Of a stretch of DNA of 13,545 nt, positions 1 through 5,470 are shown one piece after another; within the stretch, counting starts at the first letter, position 1; the number at the start of each line of letters is the position of its first letter. The stretch is from JAZFSZ01 sp036446455 (GTDB lineage: Bacteria > Pseudomonadota > Gammaproteobacteria > Acidiferrobacterales > JAJDNE01): assembly GCA_036446455.1 (NCBI GenBank), contig JAZFSZ010000099.1, forward strand, positions 1-13,545. Direction: 5' to 3'. The position numbers and the translations under genes were made by a program. Below the pieces are notes generated by a model, which was not told the DNA's origin, ran no database searches, and saw only the letters and a program-made list of their open reading frames with translations.

Positions 1-2
1 AA

Positions 3-34
3 GAATGATAAGGGGTCAGAGCCCTTTACAGGCG
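3..34. repeat. 32-bp direct repeat, copy 1
   Basis: This copy is identical over 32 bp to positions 79-110, and the two starts are 76 bp apart. It begins GAATGATAAGGGGTCAGAG and contains a short inverted repeat, AAGGG (10-14, plus a neighbouring A-T pair) against CCCTT (22-26), around a 7-base loop GTCAGAG. This size and shape is typical of small intergenic palindromes moved in trans by REP-associated transposases. That assignment is inference, because no transposase is present in the window. Confidence 0.8.
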
Positions 35-78
35 AGTAAATGGAAATTCAAGTGGGCATTATATTAATTACTACACGG

Positions 79-110
79 GAATGATAAGGGGTCAGAGCCC
101 TTTACAGGCG
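79..110. repeat. 32-bp direct repeat, copy 2
   Basis: This is a perfect copy of 3-34. The 44 bases between the copies (35-78) are AT-rich and show nothing recognisable. Its right edge at 110 directly abuts sequence resembling an RHS-type protein gene, so the repeat may mark the breakpoint where that gene was truncated. Confidence 0.8.
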
Positions 111-115
111 CCGGC

Positions 116-211
116 CGCGACATCACCTACACCTCGTTCAACAAACCCTCGGTTGTGGATTTGGGTGGCGCTACGATTTACGGGTGCGATTTACGGGTCG
201 GACCTGAATAA
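116..211 (+). pseudogene. RHS/YD-repeat protein remnant (fragment)
   Basis: Translation from 116 gives RDITYTSFNKPSVVDLGG and continues to a TAA at 209-211. The segment ITYTSFNKP is a hallmark of RHS/YD-repeat and SpvB/TcC-like toxin proteins, where it is usually followed by a Gly-rich turn and a Y-G-x-D-x-x motif. Here that part is split by a 13-bp tandem duplication (174-198). Removing one copy would restore the reading Y-G-S-D-L-N after GGATI, closer to the family pattern. There is no start codon, and the 5' side is occupied by the 32-bp repeat. I read it as a decayed C-terminal scrap of an RHS-type gene. The match is from memory of the motif over about 30 residues, so the family call is tentative. 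Confidence 0.4.
174..198. repeat. 13-bp tandem duplication in RHS remnant
   Basis: CGATTTACGGGT occurs at 174-185 and again at 187-198, a period of 13. A 13-bp duplication shifts the reading frame, so it would be one of the lesions that inactivated the RHS-like remnant. Confidence 0.75.
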
Positions 212-216
212 CCCAC

Positions 217-225
217 TGATATAAA
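217..225 (+). promoter_or_regulatory. Candidate extended -10 promoter upstream of mtnA
   Basis: TGA followed by TATAAA gives an extended -10 box (TGn plus a five-of-six match to TATAAT). No convincing -35 hexamer lies 16-18 bp upstream. It could drive the small ORF at 313 and mtnA. This is a pattern call only. Confidence 0.3.
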
Positions 226-271
226 ATGGGAATAACGCAAACGTAGATCCGTTTTCGGGCTTAAATGCCAC

Positions 272-287
272 TTTTCAGGGATGAAAA
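272..287. repeat. Palindrome TTTT-CAGGGATG-AAAA
   Basis: TTTTCA (272-277) is the exact complement of TGAAAA (282-287) around the core GGGA. The central CAGGGATG recurs with different matched arms between pheA and hisC (GGCA/TGCC at 8108-8119). A second short hairpin, AAAAC/GTTTT (284-296), overlaps its right arm. Confidence 0.6.
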
Positions 288-312
288 CATTGTTTTAAGT
301 TGGAGAAGGGAG

Positions 313-441
313 ATGGTATCTACACGAGATTATGCCGTAGGTGGAGCTACCCGCAAATTAGTAGTTAAAGACCTCCGCAGGCGAAACAAACCCCGAAAGG
401 AAAGCAACCCGGGGGTGCAAGGGGCGGAGCGCCCCGCGTAG
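313..441 (+). CDS. Small hypothetical ORF, 42 residues, basic
   Basis: ATG at 313 is preceded by GGAGAAGGGAG (302-312), the best Shine-Dalgarno-like sequence in the window. The product has 42 residues, is rich in Arg and Lys in its middle (KDLRRRNKPRKE) and ends in GAERPA before TAG at 439-441. I recognise no family. The last third is encoded by the hairpin cluster at 391-455, so the ORF may be an older reading frame overrun by a repeat, or not expressed at all. The frame is the same as mtnA, and after the TAG it stays open into mtnA. The ribosome binding site is the only strong argument for translation. Confidence 0.25.
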   Translation: MVSTRDYAVGGATRKLVVKDLRRRNKPRKESNPGVQGAERPA

Positions 442-455
442 TCGGCGAAGCCGAC
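391..455. repeat. Three consecutive hairpins, REP-like, just upstream of mtnA
   Basis: There are three stems in a row. CCCCG (391-395) pairs with CGGGG (410-414). GGGGCG (421-426) pairs with CGCCCC (430-435) around the loop GAG. GTCGGC (441-446) pairs with GCCGAC (450-455) around the loop GAA. The last is preceded by and overlaps GTAG (438-441), the tetranucleotide that heads REP palindromes recognised by REP-associated transposases. It ends 22 bp before the mtnA ATG, so it sits in the mtnA leader if transcription starts upstream. It could equally be a structured RNA element. The pairings are seen directly; the function is not known. Confidence 0.55.
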
Positions 456-477
456 ACCCGATGATAAACTCCACCCC

Positions 478-1542
478 ATGAACAAACCCGCCTCAATACC
501 TTTCGACCATATCCGTCCCATCCTGTGGGAAGCTGGCAAACTCAAACTCATCGACCAACGCATCCTGCCGGGCAAGCTTGAGCACATTTATTATGATGAT
601 GTGACTGCGGTAGCACAGGCTATTACTGACATGGTGGTCCGTGGAGCTCCGGCTATTGGTATTACCGCCGCCTACGGAGTCGTACTGGCGGCGCGAACAC
701 ACCATCAGGCCGATGTCGATAACTGGCGCACAAATATTGTTGCTAATCTGGAGCATCTGAAACAGGCACGGCCGACGGCGGTGAATCTGGTATGGGCGGT
801 CAACCGTATGCAAAAGGTCATCGACTCCATCGAGGAGGGTGCCGACCCTGAGCCGGTGTTACTGACTGAGGCCGACAGGATTCTGCAAGAAGACATTGCT
901 GCCAATCACAAAATGGGTGCGATGGGTAAGAGTCTGCTCGAGCCAGACAGTTGTGTGTTAACACACTGTAACGCCGGCGCCCTGGCCACGGGGGGCTATG
1001 GCACGGCGCTGGGTGTGATTCGTGCCGGTTTTGCTGGCGGCAGGATTAAACATGTGTATACCAATGAAACGCGCCCATGGTTGCAGGGTGCGCGTCTCAC
1101 CGCCTGGGAAATGGTGCAGGAACAGATTCCGGTAACGCTGTTGGCCGATGGCGCCGCAGCGTACTTGATGAAGCAGGGCAGGGTACAGTGGGTGATAGTC
1201 GGCTCCGATCGCATTGCCGCCAATGGTGACGTGGCCAACAAGATTGGCACCTATGCAATTGCGGTGGCCGCGCGCCATCACGGTATCAAAATGATGGTGG
1301 TCGCACCCACAACAACCGTCGATATGGCCACTGCCAGTGGGGGTTTGATTCCCATCGAGAATCGCGGCGCGGACGAAGTCCTGACCTACGGTGGGCAGCG
1401 TATCGCGCCGGAAGGCGCTGCGGCGTGGAATCCTGTTTTTGATGTCACGCCAGCGGAACTGGTGGACGCCATTATTACCGAAAAGGGCATTGTGGAATCG
1501 CCGGACGCCGATAAAATAGCCGCCATGATGGCCAAAAAATAG
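478..1542 (+). CDS. mtnA: Methylthioribose-1-phosphate isomerase
   Basis: This enzyme converts 5-methylthioribose-1-phosphate to 5-methylthioribulose-1-phosphate in the cytosolic methionine salvage pathway. At 354 residues it has the usual length. Family signatures are RGAPAIGITAAYG (55-67), THCNAGALATGGYGTALG (162-179) with the presumed catalytic Cys164, ETRPWLQGARLTAWE (197-211) and GSDRIAANGDVANKIG (242-257) with the presumed catalytic Asp244. These also separate it from the related eIF2B subunits. The ATG at 478 is the only start after the in-frame TAG at 439 and fits the family N-terminus, but no Shine-Dalgarno is present. A six-codon reading frame (461-481) ends in an ATGA overlap with this start. 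mtnA upstream of gyrA is a known gammaproteobacterial arrangement. No terminator with a T-run follows. Confidence 0.97.
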   Translation: MNKPASIPFDHIRPILWEAGKLKLIDQRILPGKLEHIYYDDVTAVAQAITDMVVRGAPAIGITAAYGVVLAARTHHQADVDNWRTNIVANLEHLKQARPTAVNLVWAVNRMQKVIDSIEEGADPEPVLLTEADRILQEDIAANHKMGAMGKSLLEPDSCVLTHCNAGALATGGYGTALGVIRAGFAGGRIKHVYTNETRPWLQGARLTAWEMVQEQIPVTLLADGAAAYLMKQGRVQWVIVGSDRIAANGDVANKIGTYAIAVAARHHGIKMMVVAPTTTVDMATASGGLIPIENRGADEVLTYGGQRIAPEGAAAWNPVFDVTPAELVDAIITEKGIVESPDADKIAAMMAKK

Positions 1543-1595
1543 GCTAAATACTGCCATGTTTCGCTGCACAACAGATGCAGTGATACCCCATGACG

Positions 1596-1604
1596 TGGTA
1601 AAAT
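1596..1604 (+). promoter_or_regulatory. Candidate gyrA promoter (extended -10)
   Basis: TGG followed by TAAAAT forms an extended -10 box in the 220-bp mtnA-gyrA gap. The hexamer at the -35 distance (TGCAGT, 1576-1581) matches the consensus poorly. Transcription from here would give a leader of roughly 150 nt. Confidence 0.3.
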
Positions 1605-1628
1605 ATGCCCCAGTTTTGATCGTCTAAA

Positions 1629-1694
1629 CCCAATCGTTGGGCTGTGGAATTTACCCGTTCTCTCAAGTCTACTGGGTCCGGCGCGCGTCGCCGG
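1629..1694 (+). other. Two hairpins in the gyrA leader
   Basis: CCCAA (1629-1633) pairs with TTGGG (1637-1641) around TCG. CCGGCG (1678-1683) pairs with CGCCGG (1689-1694) around CGCGT. Neither is followed by a T-run, so they are not intrinsic terminators. The 30 bases before the gyrA ATG are AT-rich and unstructured. Any regulatory role is unproven. Confidence 0.4.
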
Positions 1695-1762
1695 CAAACG
1701 CGGTTTTATGCTTCGCGCAGGTCAGAACACGCCGATAAACAGATACATATTAATTTTAATCA

Positions 1763-2689
1763 ATGACTGACCAATTCGCCAAAGAAACAATCCCTGTCAA
1801 TATTGAAGACGAGATGCGGCAGTCATATCTCGATTATGCGATGAGCGTCATCGTCGGGCGTGCGTTGCCCGACGTGCGCGATGGCATGAAGCCGGTGCAT
1901 CGGCGCGTTATGTTTGCCATGCACGAGCTCAATAACGACTACAACAAGCCTTACAAAAAATCGGCGCGCGTCGTCGGTGACGTCATTGGCAAGTATCACC
2001 CCCATGGTGATACTGCCGTATACGACACCATTGTGCGCATGGCGCAGAACTTCTCCTTGCGTTACCCACTGGTGGATGGCCAGGGTAACTTTGGTTCGGT
2101 CGATGGCGACTCACCGGCGGCCATGCGTTATACCGAGATTCGCATGTCGCGTATTGCCCATGAGATGCTGGCGGATCTGGATAAAGAGACCGTTGATTTC
2201 TCCCCCAACTACGACGGTACCGAATATATTCCGGACGTTATGCCCACCAAACTGCCGAACCTGCTGGTCAATGGTTCGACCGGTATTGCCGTGGGCATGG
2301 CCACCAATATGCCGCCGCACAATCTCAATGAAGTGCTGGACGCTTGTCTGGCACTGCTGGATAACGAAGACCTTGGCATTGACGATCTGATGCAGTTTAT
2401 CCCGGGCCCGGATTTCCCCACCGCCGGCATTATCAACGGCGTCGCCGGTATTCGTGATGCCTACCGCACCGGCCGCGGCCGCATCTATGTGCGCGCCCGG
2501 GTCGAGGTCGAGACCGACGACAAGAGCAAACGGCAGCGCATCATCGTTCACGAATTGCCCTACCAGGTTAACAAGGCGCGTTTGCTGGAGCGCATCGCCG
2601 AACTGGTGAAAGACGGCAAGCTTGATGGCATCAGTGGTCTGCGTGACGAATCCGACAAGAGCGGCATGCGCATGGTGATTGAGCTCTAG
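1763..2689 (+). CDS. gyrA: DNA gyrase subunit A, N-terminal part (ends at in-frame amber)
   Basis: This part encodes residues 1-308 of GyrA, the DNA-cleaving subunit of the A2B2 gyrase that introduces negative supercoils. It covers the winged-helix cleavage domain and part of the tower. The AAMRYTEIR motif carries Arg122 and the catalytic Tyr123 that bonds to DNA. The quinolone pocket reads HPHGDTAVYD, with Thr84 and Asp88 at the positions equivalent to E. coli Ser83 and Asp87; Thr there is the wild-type residue in several gammaproteobacteria. The reading frame stops at TAG 2687-2689, directly after VIEL. The same frame resumes immediately with RGEVADVIINNLY and runs to 4321, giving 852 codons before the final stop. 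The product as read would lack the coiled-coil gate and DNA-wrapping domain and should not work alone. The ATG at 1763 gives the standard N-terminus; no Shine-Dalgarno is visible. Confidence 0.95.
   Translation: MTDQFAKETIPVNIEDEMRQSYLDYAMSVIVGRALPDVRDGMKPVHRRVMFAMHELNNDYNKPYKKSARVVGDVIGKYHPHGDTAVYDTIVRMAQNFSLRYPLVDGQGNFGSVDGDSPAAMRYTEIRMSRIAHEMLADLDKETVDFSPNYDGTEYIPDVMPTKLPNLLVNGSTGIAVGMATNMPPHNLNEVLDACLALLDNEDLGIDDLMQFIPGPDFPTAGIINGVAGIRDAYRTGRGRIYVRARVEVETDDKSKRQRIIVHELPYQVNKARLLERIAELVKDGKLDGISGLRDESDKSGMRMVIEL
2687..2689 (+). other. In-frame amber codon interrupting gyrA (codon 309)
   Basis: TAG lies between VIEL and RGEVADV in an otherwise intact GyrA. GyrA proteins usually have Lys or Arg here (E. 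coli has Lys-Arg-Asp, Pseudomonas Arg-Arg-Gly-Glu after the same hydrophobic run), so a single change from AAG is the simplest origin. No frameshift or other damage is seen on either side. mtnA, serA, pheA, hisC and tyrA all end in TAG, so TAG is a normal stop in this genome and a genome-wide reassignment is unlikely. Confidence 0.9.
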
Positions 2690-2740
2690 CGTGGCGAAGT
2701 CGCCGACGTCATTATCAATAATCTATACAAACACACTGCG

Positions 2741-4321
2741 ATGCAGAACGTGTTCGGCATCAATATGGTGGCCCTCGATCACGGTCAACCGCGGCTGTTT
2801 AACCTCAAACAAATTCTTGAGGCCTTCCTGCGCCATCGCCGTGAAGTGATTACCCGCCGCACCATTTATGATATGCGCAAGTCGCGCGAACGCGCCCACC
2901 TGTTGGAAGGTCTGGCCGTTGCACTGGAAAACATCGATCGTGTTATTGCCCTGATCAAGGCTGCCAGGGACCCCGCTACTGCAAAAGTGGCATTAATGAA
3001 AGAGATCTGGCCAGCAAAACAAGTGGCTGAATTGCTGGCGCGCAGCGATACTTCGATGTCGCGCCCGGAAGATCTCGATGCCATCTATGGTCTCAGCAAA
3101 AAGGGTTACAAGCTTTCCAATGCCCAGGCCCAGGCGATTCTTGAATTGCGCCTGCACCGATTGACGGGGCTGGAGCAGGACAAGATCCACAGTGAATACC
3201 TCGACATCCTCGGCCGCATCGAAAACCTTCTGGATATCTTGCAGAACCCCGGGCGCCTGCGTCAGGAAATTGAACTGGAACTCAAGGCCGTGCGTGAAAA
3301 ATACGGCGACAACCGCCGTACCGAGATTGTCGAAAGCCAGCAAGATCTGAGCATGGAAGATCTTATTGCTGAAGAAGACGTCGTCGTCACGCTTTCCCAC
3401 GCCGGATACATTAAATCGCAATCCTTAAGTGAGTACCGCGCGCAAAAACGTGGTGGCCGCGGCAAGACGGCGACGCGCATGAGGGAAGAGGATTTTGTCG
3501 ACAAGCTGTTTATTGCCAATACCCACGACACTATTTTGTGTTTTTCCAGCCGTGGCAAGGTTTACTGGTTGAAAGTCTACGGCATTCCGCAATCCGGACG
3601 CGGTGCCCGCGGTAAACCCATTGTCAATCTGCTACCGCTGGAAGAGGGTGAGCAGGTCAACGCCATCCTGCCTATCCGCGGTTACGAGGAGGGTAAGTTT
3701 ATCTTCATGGCGACCAGCGATGGCACCGTGAAGAAGACGCCGCTAACCGAATTTTCACGCCCGCGAACCAGCGGCATTATTGCCATTGATCTGGTTAAAG
3801 GAAATCAACTGGTGGGTGTGGGGTTGACTGACGGCAACTGCGACCTGTTGTTGTTCAGTACCGCCGGCAAGGCTGTGCGTTTTAAAGAACGGGACGTACG
3901 TCCCATGGGCCGTAATGCCCGTGGCGTAAAAGGCATGGTGTTGAAAAAAGGCCAGAAGTTGATTTCGCAAATCATCGCCAGTGACGAAACCCGGGATGAC
4001 AACACCGTGCTGACGGCCACCAGCGGCGGTTTTGGCAAGCGTACCGTGTTGTCCGATTTCCCGTGCCATAAACGTGGCGGCCAGGGCGTGATTTCCATAC
4101 AGGTGACGGACAAGCGGGGTGAAGTGGTTGCTGCGTTGTTGACTAATCCGGGTAGCGAAATGATGCTGATTACCAGTGGCGGTACTTTGATACGTACGCG
4201 TACTGACGATATCTCCATGCAGGGCCGCAATACACAGGGTGTGACCCTGATTGGGCTCGGAGAAGGTGAGCGACTGGTGGGAATGGATGAGGTAATGGAA
4301 ACCGAAAATGTCGATTCATAA
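2741..4321 (+). CDS. gyrA: DNA gyrase subunit A, C-terminal part (downstream of amber)
   Basis: This is the in-frame continuation of gyrA. The first ATG after the amber is at 2741 (codon 327), but homology is continuous from 2690. It encodes the rest of the tower, the coiled coil and exit gate (QAQAILELRLHRLTGLE from about residue 454), and the six-bladed C-terminal domain that wraps DNA. The GyrA box QKRGGRG at residues 561-567 is intact; it distinguishes gyrase from topoisomerase IV ParC, which lacks a full box. The end (EVMETENVDS) is shorter than in E. coli GyrA (875 residues) and lacks that protein's long acidic tail. Codon use and sequence quality look like those of the N-terminal part, so there is no sign of long-term decay. 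Initiation at 2741 is doubtful: no ribosome binding site is seen, and a free C-terminal fragment has no known role. Confidence 0.9.
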   Translation: MQNVFGINMVALDHGQPRLFNLKQILEAFLRHRREVITRRTIYDMRKSRERAHLLEGLAVALENIDRVIALIKAARDPATAKVALMKEIWPAKQVAELLARSDTSMSRPEDLDAIYGLSKKGYKLSNAQAQAILELRLHRLTGLEQDKIHSEYLDILGRIENLLDILQNPGRLRQEIELELKAVREKYGDNRRTEIVESQQDLSMEDLIAEEDVVVTLSHAGYIKSQSLSEYRAQKRGGRGKTATRMREEDFVDKLFIANTHDTILCFSSRGKVYWLKVYGIPQSGRGARGKPIVNLLPLEEGEQVNAILPIRGYEEGKFIFMATSDGTVKKTPLTEFSRPRTSGIIAIDLVKGNQLVGVGLTDGNCDLLLFSTAGKAVRFKERDVRPMGRNARGVKGMVLKKGQKLISQIIASDETRDDNTVLTATSGGFGKRTVLSDFPCHKRGGQGVISIQVTDKRGEVVAALLTNPGSEMMLITSGGTLIRTRTDDISMQGRNTQGVTLIGLGEGERLVGMDEVMETENVDS

Positions 4322-4330
4322 ACGCCAAAT

Positions 4331-4336
4331 TATAAT
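4331..4336 (+). promoter_or_regulatory. Candidate serC promoter, perfect -10
   Basis: TATAAT matches the sigma-70 -10 consensus exactly, 10 bp after the gyrA stop and 45 bp before the serC ATG. The -35 region overlaps the gyrA end and matches poorly. If active it would let serC and downstream genes be transcribed independently of gyrA. Confidence 0.4.
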
Positions 4337-4380
4337 ACGACAAAGGCGACTCGCTAAATATTACGGGGTATTACAAAAAG

Positions 4381-5466
4381 ATGGCAAGGGTATTTAATTT
4401 CAGTCCCGGTCCAGCAACGCTACCGCTGGGAGTGCTGCAAAAAGCGCAAGCAGAATTGACGGACTGGCAGGGCGCCGGTGTCTCGGTGATGGAGATGAGT
4501 CACCGCGGCAAGGAATTCATGTCCATTGCCACACACGCTGAGGCTGATTTGCGTGATTGCATGTCGATTCCTGACAATTACAAGGTATTGTTCCTGCAGG
4601 GCGGCGCCTCATCACAGTTTGCGATGGTGCCACTCAACCTCATGGGTTTGACCGGCAAGGCTGATTATCTGCTCACCGGACACTGGGGCAAGAAGGCGGT
4701 TGCCGAAGGCAAACGCTATGGTGAAGTTAATGTTGCCATAGATACAACGGACAGCAAGTTCACCACCATCCCGGAAAGGAGCGACTGGAATCTGCAACCT
4801 GATGCAGCCTACGTGCACTACACGCCGAATGAAACCATCGCCGGCGTCGAATTTGATGCTATTCCTGATACCGGGGATGTGCCGCTGGTGGCGGATATGT
4901 CGTCAACTATTCTGTCGCGCCCGATCGACGTTAGCCGCTTTGGCGTTATCTACGCTGGCGCGCAAAAGAACATTGGCCCCGCCGGTTTGACCATCGTCAT
5001 CATTCGCGATGACTTGATTGGAAAGGCGGCGGACTCGGTTCCGGCGATGATGAATTACCAGACCTTTGCCGATAGTGGTTCGATGTACAACACGCCGCCG
5101 ACCTATTCCTGGTACATGGCAGGTCTTGTATTTAAGTGGATAAAAGAAAAGGGCGGTGTCGCAGCCATGGGCGAGATTAACCAACGCAAATCAAAAAAGT
5201 TGTACGATGTTATTGATAATTCAGGCGGGTTTTACTCAAACCCGGTGAATGTGGCCTATCGATCGTGGATGAACGTGCCGTTTATTCTCAAAGATGCGTC
5301 GCTGGACGAGGAATTTCTCGCCGCGACTAAAGAGGCCGGGCTGGTGCAGCTCAAAGGCCACCGTTCGGTGGGCGGTATGCGCGCCAGTCTCTATAACGCC
5401 ATGCCGGAAGCGGGTGTCGATGCGTTGATCGACCTCATGCAGCAATTCCAGAAAGATAAAGGGTAA
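4381..5466 (+). CDS. serC: Phosphoserine aminotransferase
   Basis: This PLP enzyme transfers the amino group of glutamate to 3-phosphohydroxypyruvate to give phosphoserine. In bacteria with the deoxyxylulose-5-phosphate-dependent route it also acts in pyridoxal phosphate synthesis. The 361 residues match the usual ~360. The N-terminus FNFSPGPATLP (5-15) is the family hallmark. ADMSS (171-175) holds the Asp that contacts the PLP ring nitrogen, and YAGAQKNIGPAG (191-202) holds the Schiff-base Lys196. HRSVGGMRASLYNA (327-340) is the conserved C-terminal phosphate-binding segment. The ATG at 4381 starts exactly at the conserved MARVFNFSPGP; GGGG lies too far upstream to be a good Shine-Dalgarno. 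It overlaps the signals for serA, whose ribosome binding site lies in the last serC codons. Confidence 0.98.
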   Translation: MARVFNFSPGPATLPLGVLQKAQAELTDWQGAGVSVMEMSHRGKEFMSIATHAEADLRDCMSIPDNYKVLFLQGGASSQFAMVPLNLMGLTGKADYLLTGHWGKKAVAEGKRYGEVNVAIDTTDSKFTTIPERSDWNLQPDAAYVHYTPNETIAGVEFDAIPDTGDVPLVADMSSTILSRPIDVSRFGVIYAGAQKNIGPAGLTIVIIRDDLIGKAADSVPAMMNYQTFADSGSMYNTPPTYSWYMAGLVFKWIKEKGGVAAMGEINQRKSKKLYDVIDNSGGFYSNPVNVAYRSWMNVPFILKDASLDEEFLAATKEAGLVQLKGHRSVGGMRASLYNAMPEAGVDALIDLMQQFQKDKG

Positions 5467-5470
5467 TTTC

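Noticed and set aside
3..110. CRISPR array start from the 32-bp repeats
   Set aside because: Only two copies, no further repeat-spacer units, no cas genes, and the repeats have a REP-like rather than CRISPR-like setting.
958..1569. 203-codon minus-strand ORF over the mtnA 3' half
   Set aside because: Antisense to a strongly conserved mtnA; composition explained by codon bias of the real gene.
1564..1580. Intrinsic terminator after mtnA
   Set aside because: CTGCA/TGCAG forms a weak 5-bp stem with no following T-run.
1994..2026. Quinolone-resistance mutation at GyrA Thr84
   Set aside because: Thr at the position equivalent to E. coli Ser83 is wild type in several gammaproteobacteria, and Asp88 is retained.
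2687..2689. TAG read as pyrrolysine or as a reassigned sense codon
   Set aside because: Five other genes in the window end with TAG at the expected place, GyrA has no known pyrrolysine, and no supporting machinery is visible.
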